A stretch of DNA of 64,000 nucleotides from JABSSA01 sp039984715. GTDB taxonomy: Bacteria > Pseudomonadota > Alphaproteobacteria > Rhodobacterales > Rhodobacteraceae. Positions 23,731 to 33,266 of this stretch are shown here, in pieces. The notes below the pieces were generated by a model, which was given only the letters and a program-made list of their open reading frames with translations, made no database searches and was not told where the DNA came from. The stretch spans positions 62,001 to 126,000 of the forward strand of contig JBDWUA010000008.1 of NCBI GenBank assembly GCA_039984715.1. Direction: 5' to 3'. Position numbers and translations under genes: made by a program. The stretch's first letter is position 1; each line of letters begins with the position of its first letter.

Positions 23731-24588
23731 ATGCGCATGATTTTTGGATTGGTACTCCTTGCCGGTCTGGGGTTGGCTGGTGGTGCGGTCTACATGGCCA
23801 AAAACTACATCGGTCAATACCAAGCTGCACTTGCCAAAGAACGAGCTGAACGCCAGAAAATGGTAAAAACTATTCCCGTCTTTGTTGTCGATCGTTCATT
23901 CAAATACGGTGAGTCAATGACAGCAGAAGATGTACGACAAGTGTCGTGGCCAGAAGACGCCATCCCAGAAGGGGCATACACAGCTGACAACATTCTTTTC
24001 CAAGAAGGCGAAACGCGCCCTCGTTATGTGCTGCGTGCTATGGAAAAAGACGAGGCCGTGCTTGCAGTCAAAGTGACCGAACCGGGCGAAGAGGCCGGTC
24101 TGACGTCACGCATTGAACGCGGTATGCGGGCCTTTGCAATCGAAGTTGACGTTGCTTCTGGTGTGTCAGGCTTCTTGCGTCCGGGCGACAGGGTTGATGT
24201 GTACTGGACAGGACGGATCCAGGGCAATCGCAACCAAGATAATTCTGAAGTCACCAAACTGATCGAAGCTGGCGTCCAATTGATCGCAATCGACCAAACT
24301 GCGACGGGCGATCTATACGGAGCGACAGTTGCACGGACGGTTACAGTCAGTGCGCGTCCAGATCGTGTTGGGGCTCTTGCTCAGGCACAAGCAACGGGTC
24401 GTTTGTCGCTTTCACTTGTTGGGGCTGATGACGACACAATTGCGAGTTCCGTCGAAGTTAATCAAAAATCGCTTCTTGGATTGCCAGAAGAAAAAGTGGC
24501 GGCCGTCGAAGAAGTAGCCAAAACCTGTTCTGTGCGCAAACGTGTCGGTGCAGAAGTGGTCATAGAGGACATTCCCTGCAGCGACTAA
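23731..24588 (+). CDS. cpaB: Flp pilus assembly protein CpaB (RcpC)
   Basis: Protein of 285 residues with an N-terminal membrane helix (IFGLVLLAGLGLAGGAVYMA) and a SAF domain (VFVVDRSFKYGESMTAEDV to ALAVKVTEPGEEAG). It then has the family stretch GFLRPGDRVDVYWTG and a C-terminal pair of cysteines (CSVRKR and IPC). CpaB is periplasmic and helps the secretin assemble or gates the pilus. It is separated from the second pilin by 225 bases, which could hold a promoter for the assembly genes. Confidence 0.92.
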   Translation: MRMIFGLVLLAGLGLAGGAVYMAKNYIGQYQAALAKERAERQKMVKTIPVFVVDRSFKYGESMTAEDVRQVSWPEDAIPEGAYTADNILFQEGETRPRYVLRAMEKDEAVLAVKVTEPGEEAGLTSRIERGMRAFAIEVDVASGVSGFLRPGDRVDVYWTGRIQGNRNQDNSEVTKLIEAGVQLIAIDQTATGDLYGATVARTVTVSARPDRVGALAQAQATGRLSLSLVGADDDTIASSVEVNQKSLLGLPEEKVAAVEEVAKTCSVRKRVGAEVVIEDIPCSD

Positions 24589-24612
24589 ATTTCCAGCCTA
24601 AACTGAATGTCA

Positions 24613-24637
24613 GATACCGCGCCTCGGGTGCGGTATC
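24613..24637 (+). terminator. Hairpin between cpaB and the secretin gene
   Basis: GATACCGC pairs with GCGGTATC around a 9-base loop just after the cpaB stop. GTTGCGTTT follows, a poor T-run. It lies in a 205-bp gap and may attenuate transcription into the secretin gene or mark a new promoter after it. Confidence 0.45.
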
Positions 24638-24793
24638 GTTGCGTTTGGGCCGCACCTGCAACTTATCCACGTAAAAAACGTCTCTGAAGCCATTGATTCT
24701 TGCAATAATAATTAGGCCGTCACATTGTTCTGGCAATCACGGGCACTAAGACCCGACCTTATAACGTGATCCAAAAAGGCAGGTCACACGAGC

Positions 24794-26224
24794 ATGAAAC
24801 ACTTTATGAAAGCCGCCCTTCTGGGCGCAACATTGGCTATGAGCCCGCTTGCGTTTCTATCTAGCGCGCAAGCCGAAACACTTACAGTAGTGAAGCGAGG
24901 CGCCTCCACGATCCTGTCGGTTCCAATGAACCGAGCAGTCGTTGTGGAAAGCGAAACACCATTCGCTGAACTCTCCATCGCGAATCCAGCAATCGCTGAC
25001 ATCTCGTCATTAAGCGATCGCACGATTTATGTACTGGGTAAATCGCCCGGTCTTACAACATTAACCATTCTGGATGCAGCAGGAGGCCTGATCACGAACG
25101 TCGATGTACGTGTGGCGGCTGACGTAACCGAGTTTAAAGAGCGTCTTCGTCAAATTCTCCCCGGAGAAAAGATCGAAGTTCGCACCGCAAACGATGGTAT
25201 CGTGCTGTCAGGCGTTGTTTCGTCAACTGCACGCTTACAACGCGCGCTTGATTTGGCAGAACGTTACGCAGAAGGCCGCGTTTCAAACCTAATGAGCGTC
25301 GGTGGCATCCAACAAGTGATGCTGAAAGTACGGTTTGCTGAAATGCAGCGGACTGTATCAAAAGCGCTAAGTTCTTCCTTGGCCCTTAACGGATCCCTGT
25401 TTTCAGGAGATGTGGGCGTCAGCGGTGGTAACGGTGCCAACAGTACCAGTGGCGCTTTGACCAATTCGCTTGGTGGCAACATTCCAGGTACAAACACCAA
25501 CAATGGTGCGATTTTGTTCGGTTTCAACGCTGGCAACACACAAGTTGGTATCCTTCTGGAAGCGTTGGAAGCCAAAGGTGTTGTTCGCACATTGGCGGAA
25601 CCAAATCTTGTCGCTCTATCAGGACAAGAGGCGCGTTTCTTGGCCGGTGGGGAATATCCTGTGCCAATCAGCCAGGACGACAATGAAATTACCGTTCAAT
25701 TTAAACCATTTGGCGTCGAGCTTAGCTTTATTCCAAGGGTTGTTGACGGTGACTTGATTAACCTAGAACTGGAAGCGGCTGTGTCGGAAATCGACCCAAC
25801 TGAAGGCTTTCAGGTCAACGGTTTCGAAATCGACGCCTTTACCCGCCGCGAAACATCGACAACCGTCGAACTTCGCGATGGTGAGAGTTTTGCGATCGCA
25901 GGTTTGTTGCGTGATGACTTTGTCGACGACAACAGTCAACTGCCTTGGCTAGGAGATGTACCCGTTCTTGGTGCCCTCTTCCGGTCAGCCAGCTATCAAC
26001 GCAGCCAAACTGAACTGGTTATCATCATCACAACGCATTTGGTAACACCTACACGGGGCGAACTTCTTGCCTTGCCTACCGATCGCGTCAAACCGCCGTC
26101 TGAAAAAGACTTCTTCCTCTACGGACGTGTATCGTCCAACACCCCATACAAACATCGTTCGGGTGCAGCGAGTGAAGTCGCCAAGCAAGATTTCAGCGGC
26201 TCTTACGGCTACGTGCTGGACTAA
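24794..26224 (+). CDS. cpaC: Outer-membrane secretin of the Tad pilus (CpaC/RcpA)
   Basis: Protein of 476 residues: a signal peptide ending near SSAQA, a pilus-specific N1-type domain (NRAVVVESETPFAELSIANP), a BON-like segment, and the C-terminal secretin domain with GGIQQVMLKVRFAEMQR, VVRTLAEPNLVALSGQEA, FLAGGEYPVP and PWLGDVPVLGALF. It forms the outer-membrane channel through which the Flp fibre exits. It follows cpaB, the usual order. Confidence 0.94.
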   Translation: MKHFMKAALLGATLAMSPLAFLSSAQAETLTVVKRGASTILSVPMNRAVVVESETPFAELSIANPAIADISSLSDRTIYVLGKSPGLTTLTILDAAGGLITNVDVRVAADVTEFKERLRQILPGEKIEVRTANDGIVLSGVVSSTARLQRALDLAERYAEGRVSNLMSVGGIQQVMLKVRFAEMQRTVSKALSSSLALNGSLFSGDVGVSGGNGANSTSGALTNSLGGNIPGTNTNNGAILFGFNAGNTQVGILLEALEAKGVVRTLAEPNLVALSGQEARFLAGGEYPVPISQDDNEITVQFKPFGVELSFIPRVVDGDLINLELEAAVSEIDPTEGFQVNGFEIDAFTRRETSTTVELRDGESFAIAGLLRDDFVDDNSQLPWLGDVPVLGALFRSASYQRSQTELVIIITTHLVTPTRGELLALPTDRVKPPSEKDFFLYGRVSSNTPYKHRSGAASEVAKQDFSGSYGYVLD

Positions 26225-26241
26225 AAGAGGCGGGAGCTATT

Positions 26242-26907
26242 ATGAAAAAGATCCTGATCACAAGTCTCATAGGTGCTTTAGGCCTCACGGCCTGCACCCA
26301 ATCTGACGACTTGGTACTGACCCAATTCCATCGTGAAGCCGGTTCGCTGGTTGATATTGGTGGCTTTGGAAATTCGACACTGAACAATGCATTGGTGCAA
26401 TCAGGCGAACGTCAGTTCGTCCATGATTTGGCAACCCGGTTTGCGGGCGAAGTTGCGACAAATGTCAACTTTGCTTTCAACAGTGCTCAATTAGACGACA
26501 GTTCTCGTGACACTCTGCGCGAACAAGCTGCATGGATCAAACAGTTCCCAGAAGTACGCTTCCGCGTCTATGGGCATACTGACCTTGTGGGTTCATCAGG
26601 TTACAACCGTCGTCTGGGCAAACGTCGTGCTGACGCAGTTGTTCATTACTTGGTAAGTCAAGGCATCAACCGTGGTCGCCTAGAGGCGGTCGCCTCGTTT
26701 GGTGAAACACAGCCGCTGATTGCTACGCAGAACCGCGAACGTCGCAATCGCCGTACGGTGACCGAAGTTTCCGGCTTTATCCAGTCGCACCAAAGTGTGC
26801 TGGACGGCAAGTATGCTCAGATTATCTATCGTGACTACATCCGCAGCGCGGAACCACGTAGTGGTCTGGACAGCATCACTGGTGCCGAATTGGCAACAAC
26901 CCAGTAA
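26242..26907 (+). CDS. OmpA-family lipoprotein in the CpaD position
   Basis: Protein of 221 residues with a lipoprotein signal (LIGALGLTAC, cysteine acceptor). Its OmpA-type peptidoglycan-binding domain includes NVNFAFNSAQLDD, VYGHTDLVGSSGYNRRLGKRR and NRERRNRR. In Caulobacter-type tad loci this slot is held by CpaD, a secretin pilotin-like protein; here and in related Rhodobacteraceae an OmpA protein stands in its place. It may anchor the secretin to the cell wall, an inference from position. It begins 17 bases after the secretin stop. Confidence 0.85.
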   Translation: MKKILITSLIGALGLTACTQSDDLVLTQFHREAGSLVDIGGFGNSTLNNALVQSGERQFVHDLATRFAGEVATNVNFAFNSAQLDDSSRDTLREQAAWIKQFPEVRFRVYGHTDLVGSSGYNRRLGKRRADAVVHYLVSQGINRGRLEAVASFGETQPLIATQNRERRNRRTVTEVSGFIQSHQSVLDGKYAQIIYRDYIRSAEPRSGLDSITGAELATTQ

Positions 26908-26924
26908 GACAATGACACAATAAG

Positions 26925-26952
26925 GTTCGACGCGCCCCTTCGCGCGTCGAAC
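26925..26952 (+). terminator. Hairpin between the OmpA and CpaE genes
   Basis: A perfect 11-bp stem, GTTCGACGCGC with GCGCGTCGAAC, with a 6-base loop and no T-run. It lies 17 bases after the OmpA gene inside a 218-bp gap, so it may reduce read-through or stabilise the upstream mRNA 3' end, with a second promoter before cpaE. Confidence 0.5.
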
Positions 26953-27125
26953 AATCGCCCCGGTCAAGGCGCATCGTTCCACATTACCAAACAATTGGAA
27001 CTTTTTGGCCCAAATCTCGCCCGATTTCACTGCGATGGTCGACACAAGGATAAATGTGCCCGGACCATCGGCACCGCCGCGCCCGGCATTAATGGGACGG
27101 TCAGAAAAAAGGACGAGAATTGGCT

Positions 27126-28367
27126 ATGAGCAGTGCATTGCCACAACCCGAAGTCGCTCCGATCGTTGCATGTACGGTCAGTCGCGATGTGCAGGTGTTC
27201 GATCTTCTGATTGAAGATATGGAAAACGCTTTAGGAGAAAGCTGGGGGGACCTTGGTTTTGCCGAAGCGTTGGCTTTTCTGGATCAGCCGGAAGCGGAAT
27301 CACTAGAATTCATCGCGTTGGCGATCAACAGCGAAGACGAAGATGATCTTGTTCTTATGGGCGAGATCACCACCCTAGCAAAATCGCGAAACGTCAAAGT
27401 CATTTTGATTGCCGAAGACGTTACGCCGACCGCATTACACCAACTTCTACGCCAAGGGGCAGATGAATTTGTCCCCTACCCTCTTCCCGAGGGTGAATTG
27501 ATGGCGGCGGTCGAACGTCTGAAGAAAGCACCTGCACCGCAGGTACAAGTTTCCGAAGACTCGAAATCACAGTTAAAAACAGGTGAAAACAAACAAGGTG
27601 CAGTTCTTGTGTGTCACGGAATGGCCGGTGGCACTGGAGCAACCACACTTGCAGTAAATCTGGCATGGGAATTGGCAACGGTGGACAAAACCGACAGCCC
27701 ATCCGTTTGTCTTCTTGATTTCGACATGCAGTTTGGAACTGTCGCGACTTTCCTTGATCTTGTACGGCGCGAAGCTGTATTTGAAATGTTGTCAGACACT
27801 GAGAACATGGATGAAGAAGTGTTCGGTCAATCCTTGGTGGATTGTCAGGAAACCCTGCAAGTTCTGACTGCTCCGACAGATATGATTCCCTTGGATCTCG
27901 TGTCCCCTGAGGATATTTCTCGTGTGATTTCAATGGCTCGGGCACATTTCGAATATGTTGTCATCGACATGCCGTCGACTTTGGTCGCTTGGACCGAAAC
28001 GATTTTGAACGAAGCGCACATCTATTTCTGCCCTCTCGAACTCGACATGCGATCCGCCCAAAACGCTTTGCGTTTTAAACGCGCCTTGCAAGCAGAAGAA
28101 TTGCCCGTGGAAAAATTGCGCTTTGTGTTGAACAGAGCGCCGAAATTCACGGATCTGAATGGCAAAAGCCGCGTCAAACGTTTGGCTGAAAGCCTCGACA
28201 TCTCGATTGATGTTCAGATGCCCGATGGTGGCAAACAGATTATGCAAGCTGGTGATCACGGGCTTCCCCTAGCGACCAGCGCGCCCAAAAATCCATTACG
28301 ACGCGAAATTGCCAAGCTCGCGGCGTCCATTCACGACCTTGCCAAAGGGCAGGCGCAAGCCGCTTGA
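27126..28367 (+). CDS. cpaE: Pilus localisation ATPase CpaE/TadZ
   Basis: Protein of about 413 residues. The N-terminal 140 residues look like an atypical receiver domain, and the C-terminal part is a MinD/ParA-like P-loop domain. The nucleotide loop is GMAGGTGATTLAVNLA, where the usual Walker lysine is replaced (GAT in place of GKT), a common feature of this family. LLDFDMQFGTVATF and FEYVVIDMPSTLVAWT follow. TadZ marks the cell pole for pilus assembly. ATG at 27126 is preferred over a TTG two codons earlier. Confidence 0.9.
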   Translation: MSSALPQPEVAPIVACTVSRDVQVFDLLIEDMENALGESWGDLGFAEALAFLDQPEAESLEFIALAINSEDEDDLVLMGEITTLAKSRNVKVILIAEDVTPTALHQLLRQGADEFVPYPLPEGELMAAVERLKKAPAPQVQVSEDSKSQLKTGENKQGAVLVCHGMAGGTGATTLAVNLAWELATVDKTDSPSVCLLDFDMQFGTVATFLDLVRREAVFEMLSDTENMDEEVFGQSLVDCQETLQVLTAPTDMIPLDLVSPEDISRVISMARAHFEYVVIDMPSTLVAWTETILNEAHIYFCPLELDMRSAQNALRFKRALQAEELPVEKLRFVLNRAPKFTDLNGKSRVKRLAESLDISIDVQMPDGGKQIMQAGDHGLPLATSAPKNPLRREIAKLAASIHDLAKGQAQAA

Positions 28368-28385
28368 CCACATTAGGGGGTTCCA

Positions 28386-29834
28386 ATGTTTTCCAAATAT
28401 AAAAAGCCAGGTGCCGAGCCTAAGGGCGCTGCGGTTGAAAAAGCGAAAGCCAAGCCGACAGCCGAGATAAAGGAATTGTCAAACGCGCCGGCAAAAGCTG
28501 CGCGCAAATCTGCTCCGGTTCAAGCCGCTCAGGTCACACCGATGGACAAAGAGCGGAAAAAGAAACAGCGGATGCAAGAGATCAAACTCGAGCTGCACCG
28601 CACCCTGCTCGACAACCTCAATTTGGCAGCACTTGAGCACGCATCCGAACAGGATTTACGTCAAGAAATCAATTCAATCGCGTCTGAATACCTTCAAGAC
28701 AAAGCGATTGTGCTTCCCCGCGAAGAACGCCTGAATCTAAATCAGGAATTGTACGACGAAGTCACTGGCCTTGGTCCGTTGGAAACCCTTCTAAAGGACG
28801 AAACCGTCAACGATATTCTGGTTAACGGCCCCCAACAGATTTTTGTTGAACGTGCGGGTCAATTGGAACTTACCGACGTTACCTTTAAAGACGAACGCCA
28901 TCTGTTGCGGATCATTGACAAAATTGTGTCTGCTGTTGGTCGTCGCGTTGATGAATCCAACCCTTATGTTGATGCTCGTTTGAAAGACGGTTCACGTTTT
29001 AACGCGATGGTTCCCCCAGTTGCTGTTGACGGATCGTTGGTTTCCATTCGGAAATTTAAAAAGGACAAGCTTGGCATCGACGATCTTGTTCGTTTCGGTG
29101 CCTTCACCGAAGAAATGGCCGCCTATTTGCAAGCGGCCGTTGCCACACGTCTGAATGTCATCGTGTCGGGTGGTACTGGTTCTGGTAAAACGACCACGCT
29201 CAACGCGTTGTCTTCCTTTATCGACAATGATGAACGCATCCTGACCATTGAGGATACGGCCGAACTTCAACTGCAACAGATCCACGTGGGCCGGATGGAA
29301 AGCCGACCACCAAACGTGGAAGGCAAAGGCGAAGTCAGCCCGCGCGATTGTCTGAAAAACGCCCTGCGGATGCGACCAGATCGCATTATCGTGGGTGAGA
29401 CCCGTGGCGAAGAAGTTATCGATATGTTGCAGGCCATGAACACTGGTCACGATGGATCAATGACAACAATTCACGCCAACTCGGCCCGTGATGGTATTTC
29501 GCGCCTTGAAAACATGATCGCGATGGCTGGTATCGAGATGCCAATCAAAGCGGTTCGGTCTCAGGTTTCGTCAGCGGTGAACCTTATCGTGCAGGCATCT
29601 CGTTTGCAGGATGGTTCGCGTCGCATGACATCGATCACTGAAATCACCGGGATGGAAGGCGATGTTATCTCGATGCAAGAAATCTTTCGGTTTCAACGTG
29701 TTGGCCTGACTGCCGACAATAAAATCATTGGTCACTTCACTGCAACTGGTGTGCGTTCTAACTTTTCCGAACGCTTCCGTTTGTGGGGTTATGACCTGCC
29801 CGCTTCCATCTATGAACCGTTTGCTGCGGAATAA
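28386..29834 (+). CDS. cpaF: Secretion/pilus assembly ATPase CpaF (TadA)
   Basis: Protein of 482 residues, full length. A Lys/Ala-rich N-terminus of about 50 residues precedes the T2SS-E ATPase. The N-terminal domain has LGPLETLLKDETVNDILVNG. Walker A is VSGGTGSGKTTTLNAL, the Asp/His box regions follow, and the Walker B region has RPDRIIVGETRGEE. It is a hexameric cytoplasmic motor that powers pilin addition and, in some Tad systems, retraction. It starts 18 bases after cpaE. Confidence 0.96.
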   Translation: MFSKYKKPGAEPKGAAVEKAKAKPTAEIKELSNAPAKAARKSAPVQAAQVTPMDKERKKKQRMQEIKLELHRTLLDNLNLAALEHASEQDLRQEINSIASEYLQDKAIVLPREERLNLNQELYDEVTGLGPLETLLKDETVNDILVNGPQQIFVERAGQLELTDVTFKDERHLLRIIDKIVSAVGRRVDESNPYVDARLKDGSRFNAMVPPVAVDGSLVSIRKFKKDKLGIDDLVRFGAFTEEMAAYLQAAVATRLNVIVSGGTGSGKTTTLNALSSFIDNDERILTIEDTAELQLQQIHVGRMESRPPNVEGKGEVSPRDCLKNALRMRPDRIIVGETRGEEVIDMLQAMNTGHDGSMTTIHANSARDGISRLENMIAMAGIEMPIKAVRSQVSSAVNLIVQASRLQDGSRRMTSITEITGMEGDVISMQEIFRFQRVGLTADNKIIGHFTATGVRSNFSERFRLWGYDLPASIYEPFAAE

Positions 29835-29845
29835 GGAGCCAACCC

Positions 29846-30808
29846 ATGTCCGCTGAACCGATTATCTATGGCCTTATCTTTATTGGGGTCCTCGTCCTTG
29901 TCGAAGGTATTTACCTTGTTGCTTTCGGCAAATCGATTAGCCTGAACAGTCGCGTCAATCGACGCCTTGATATGCTGAATAAAGGCGAACGTCGCGAAGA
30001 AGTCTTGGACCGTCTCCGCAAGGAGATGAACCAGCACATGAATGTGCGTGGTATCCCAGTCTATTCAATTCTGGCCGACAAGGCACAAAAGGCGGCCATC
30101 GCCTTTACGCCTCAACAACTCATCTTGTTGATGGTCGGCTTGGCCGGCGTGGCATTTCTGGGTCTAACAATTGGCACCGAAACAGACGTAGCCGTTCGGG
30201 CGTTGTTGTCTGTTGTGATCGGCGTTGGCGCTGTGTTTTTCTGGGTTAATTCAAAGGCTAAGAAGCGTTTGGGTATGATCGAAGAACAGTTGCCTGATGC
30301 TGTTGAACTTATGGTTCGAAGCCTGCGTGTTGGTCACCCTTTTTCATCTGCGATTTCCATCGTTGCCAAAGAAGTGCCCGACCCTCTGGCGTCTGAATTC
30401 GGTGTGATTGCAGACGAAAGCGCGTATGGCCGCGAAGTCGGAGAAGCGCTAAAAGACATGGCTGAACGCTTGGATATGCAGGATTTACGCTTTCTTGCCG
30501 TCGCTGTGACAATTCAGCAGCAATCTGGTGGTAACCTTGCCGAAATCCTTGCCGGACTGGCCAAAGTGATCCGCGCCCGGTTCCGACTGTTTCGCCGGGT
30601 TAAGGCCATCACCGCCGAGGCGCAGTGGTCAGGCAAGTTTCTTTCAGCATTCCCTTTGGTTGCATTGATCGTCATCAACGTGGGTGACCCCAATTATTAT
30701 GACGAAGTGCGCGACCATGAACTTTTCATCCCGGCCTGCTTTGTCGTTGGCATCATGCTTGCCATCAACTTGTTCGTCATGCGCGTTTTGACCAACATTA
30801 AAGTTTAA
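29846..30808 (+). CDS. tadB: Tad inner-membrane platform protein TadB
   Basis: Protein of 320 residues with an N-terminal helix (IIYGLIFIGVLVLVEGIYLV), two central helices, a T2SS-F domain (EQLPDAVELMVRSLRVGHPF to QSGGNLAEILAGLAKVIR) and two C-terminal helices. With TadC it forms the inner-membrane platform contacted by CpaF. It begins 11 bases after the ATPase gene, so the two are co-transcribed. Confidence 0.93.
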   Translation: MSAEPIIYGLIFIGVLVLVEGIYLVAFGKSISLNSRVNRRLDMLNKGERREEVLDRLRKEMNQHMNVRGIPVYSILADKAQKAAIAFTPQQLILLMVGLAGVAFLGLTIGTETDVAVRALLSVVIGVGAVFFWVNSKAKKRLGMIEEQLPDAVELMVRSLRVGHPFSSAISIVAKEVPDPLASEFGVIADESAYGREVGEALKDMAERLDMQDLRFLAVAVTIQQQSGGNLAEILAGLAKVIRARFRLFRRVKAITAEAQWSGKFLSAFPLVALIVINVGDPNYYDEVRDHELFIPACFVVGIMLAINLFVMRVLTNIKV

Positions 30809-30819
30809 GGAGCCGAGAC

Positions 30820-31782
30820 ATGGAATATATTGCCCTCATCGAAGACACGCTCGGCCCACTCGGTCCTATTGTACTGGCTGGTGTTCTTGGTGTCATGATG
30901 ATCGTGCTGGTTCTCATCTTGATGTTGCGACAGCCCGAGGACCCGTTGTCAAAACTAAAACGTGCCGCACAAGACAGCCCCGTAGGTGTTGAACGACGCG
31001 AAAAGCTGCGTTCTAGTGGCCGCAACCAACAATTGGAAAAATTCTCAGAGTTCCTTGAACCCAAGGACGTCGCAGAACTTTCGAAACGCCAATTAACTTT
31101 GCGCCAAGCCGGATACCAATCCAAAGACGCTGTGCGGATCTTTCACGCAGCACAATTCGGATTGGGTCTTATTGGTCTTATTGGCGGCGTTGTTTATATC
31201 AACTTCCTTGGCGGTGGCGAAGGTCTGGGTACCCAAAAACAGATCATCTATACAATTTTGCCCGGCGGCATTGGCTATTACTTGCCCCAATATTGGGTCA
31301 CACGTCGCGTAGAAGAACGCAAAGAGCAAATCACGCAAGGTTTCCCGGATTCTCTTGATATGTTGCTGGTCTGTGTTGAAGCGGGGCAATCACTTGATCA
31401 GGCGATCACCCGGGTTGCAAACGAACTTCACGCGTCTTACCCATCGCTGGCTGAAGAGTTCCAAGTCGTGAGCTTTGAGATGAAGGCCGGTAAGGACAAG
31501 ATCTCGGTTCTCAACGACATGGGCGCAAGATGTGGCGTTCAGGATGTCGCCAGTTTTGTCACGGTTCTTGTTCAATCGACAGCTTTTGGTACCTCTATCG
31601 CGGAAGCTTTGCGTGTTTATGCCAGTGAAATGCGAGATAAACGAGTTATGCGGGCAGAAGAGGCCGCAAACAAGTTGCCAACAAAGATGACGCTTGCCAC
31701 AATGATGCTAACGGTGCCGCCGTTGCTGATCATCCTTGTGGGTCCATCGGTACACGGTATCACAGAAATGGGTGCTCGATGA
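30820..31782 (+). CDS. tadC: Tad inner-membrane platform protein TadC
   Basis: Protein of 320 residues with the same length and T2SS-F fold as TadB. It contains QGFPDSLDMLLVCVEAGQSL, VSFEMKAGKDKISVLNDMG and the TadC ending KMTLATMMLTVPPLLIILVGP. It pairs with TadB in the platform. It lies 11 bases after tadB. Confidence 0.93.
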   Translation: MEYIALIEDTLGPLGPIVLAGVLGVMMIVLVLILMLRQPEDPLSKLKRAAQDSPVGVERREKLRSSGRNQQLEKFSEFLEPKDVAELSKRQLTLRQAGYQSKDAVRIFHAAQFGLGLIGLIGGVVYINFLGGGEGLGTQKQIIYTILPGGIGYYLPQYWVTRRVEERKEQITQGFPDSLDMLLVCVEAGQSLDQAITRVANELHASYPSLAEEFQVVSFEMKAGKDKISVLNDMGARCGVQDVASFVTVLVQSTAFGTSIAEALRVYASEMRDKRVMRAEEAANKLPTKMTLATMMLTVPPLLIILVGPSVHGITEMGAR

Positions 31783-31795
31783 CGAATGGGTGGAT

Positions 31796-32368
31796 ATGTT
31801 AATACAGATTGGGCGGTTCATGACCGCCCTTTTCCTTTCTGCAACACTGATTGCTTGTGACACAAATCGGATCGATACGGGTCCGACTGGTCCATTTGCG
31901 CCTGGGGTCGATCTGGATGCAAAGGGGGTCGAAAGTATCGAAGTCGGCCATCGCCTTCTGGCATCGGGTGAATACGAGTTGGCAATTCGCGCATTTAACC
32001 GCGCCGCAATAGAACGCAATACAGTTGACGCAGAAATCTTGTCAGGCATTGGGTCTGCGAACTTGGGATTGGGTCGCTTGAACCAAGCCGAAAAGATTTT
32101 GCGCCGTGCAACTGAAGATTTCGAAGCTTGGCCAGAAATCTGGAACAACCTTGGTGTTGTTCTAATGGAACGTGGAAAAACAAGCGAAGCCATTCAAACT
32201 TTCCGTCGTGCATTCGCACTTGATGACGGAGAAAGCACACTTATCCGGGATAATTTGCGACTGGCACTCGCAAAATCAGAAAACTCTGATATCGTCGTAC
32301 CTAATAATAATGCATATAAATTGGTCCGGCGCGGTTCGAGCGACTTTTTACTGCGACCAGCGACCTAA
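31796..32368 (+). CDS. tadD: TPR lipoprotein TadD
   Basis: Protein of about 190 residues with a lipobox (ATLIAC) and three tetratricopeptide repeats (LASGEYELAIRAFNRAAIER, LGLGRLNQAEKILRRAT, LMERGKTSEAIQTFRRAF). TadD is an outer-membrane-linked pilotin-like factor in Tad systems. Start: ATG 31796 gives a charged n-region (MLIQIGR) before the hydrophobic signal; ATG 31820 is closer to GGGCGG but leaves no positive charge. Confidence 0.82.
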   Translation: MLIQIGRFMTALFLSATLIACDTNRIDTGPTGPFAPGVDLDAKGVESIEVGHRLLASGEYELAIRAFNRAAIERNTVDAEILSGIGSANLGLGRLNQAEKILRRATEDFEAWPEIWNNLGVVLMERGKTSEAIQTFRRAFALDDGESTLIRDNLRLALAKSENSDIVVPNNNAYKLVRRGSSDFLLRPAT

Positions 32369-32396
32369 TGAGGCAAGGCAGTAGAAGGACGCAAAA

Positions 32397-33260
32397 ATGC
32401 GCCATTCGTTTCTTACAGGAACCTGTATCGCGGGGATGTTTTTTCTTTCGGCATGTGGACAAGAGTCCGCAGAGGCGACAGTTGAACGTGCGTTTCAGGA
32501 TGTAAATGTCATCGATGAGAGCAATCTGAACGATGTAATGCTTACGGTCGCAGATCCAAATGAGGCCGTTGCGTATTTTCAGCGCACATCACGAGAAAGC
32601 CCTGATCGGGTTGATGTGCAGCGCGGGTTGGCACAAAGCTTAGTGCGCGCGAAACGGTATACCGAAGCTGTATCCGTTTACGGCAAGGTTGTCGAAATGG
32701 AAGGCGCGACCAAGGATGACGATGTGGATTATGCTGATGCATTGATCCGCTCGGGTGATTGGGCCTTGGCTGAACAGACTTTGGACAGTGTTCCACCGAC
32801 CCACGAAACATTCAAACGCTACCGTTTGGAAGCAATGATCGCGGACAGCAACAAAGAGTGGAAAAAGGCAGATAGTTTCTATGAAACTGCTGTTGGTTTG
32901 ACCACGCGCCCGGCTGGCGTTTTGAACAACTGGGGCTATTCGAAAATGTCGCGCGGACAATATAAAGAAGCAGAAGTCTTGCTGGCCGATGCGGTTCGCC
33001 AAGACCCTAAGCTGTTCACCGCAAAGAATAATTTGGTCCTCGCCCGTGGTGCACGCCGTGACTACACATTGCCCGTCATTCCGATGGATCAAGCAGAACG
33101 CGCGCAATTGCTTCACACGCTGGCCTTATCAGCAATCAAAAAAGGCGATGTCGAAACCGGAAAAGGCCTGTTGCGCGATGCAATCGAAACGCATCCTCAA
33201 CATTTCGAAGCTGCGGTAACCGCACTTGGCGCGCTTGAAGCCAACGTGACAAACGGTTAA
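32397..33260 (+). CDS. Second TPR lipoprotein of the Tad locus
   Basis: Protein of 287 residues with a lipoprotein signal (CIAGMFFLSAC) and at least four TPR-like helical pairs (RVDVQRGLAQSLVRAKRYTE; LNNWGYSKMSRGQYKEAEVL; LLHTLALSAIKKGDVETGKG). It resembles the longer TadD-like proteins that follow TadD in Rhodobacteraceae. It may act with TadD in secretin localisation or pilin handling; the exact role is unknown. Confidence 0.85.
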   Translation: MRHSFLTGTCIAGMFFLSACGQESAEATVERAFQDVNVIDESNLNDVMLTVADPNEAVAYFQRTSRESPDRVDVQRGLAQSLVRAKRYTEAVSVYGKVVEMEGATKDDDVDYADALIRSGDWALAEQTLDSVPPTHETFKRYRLEAMIADSNKEWKKADSFYETAVGLTTRPAGVLNNWGYSKMSRGQYKEAEVLLADAVRQDPKLFTAKNNLVLARGARRDYTLPVIPMDQAERAQLLHTLALSAIKKGDVETGKGLLRDAIETHPQHFEAAVTALGALEANVTNG

Positions 33261-33266
33261 TTCTTC

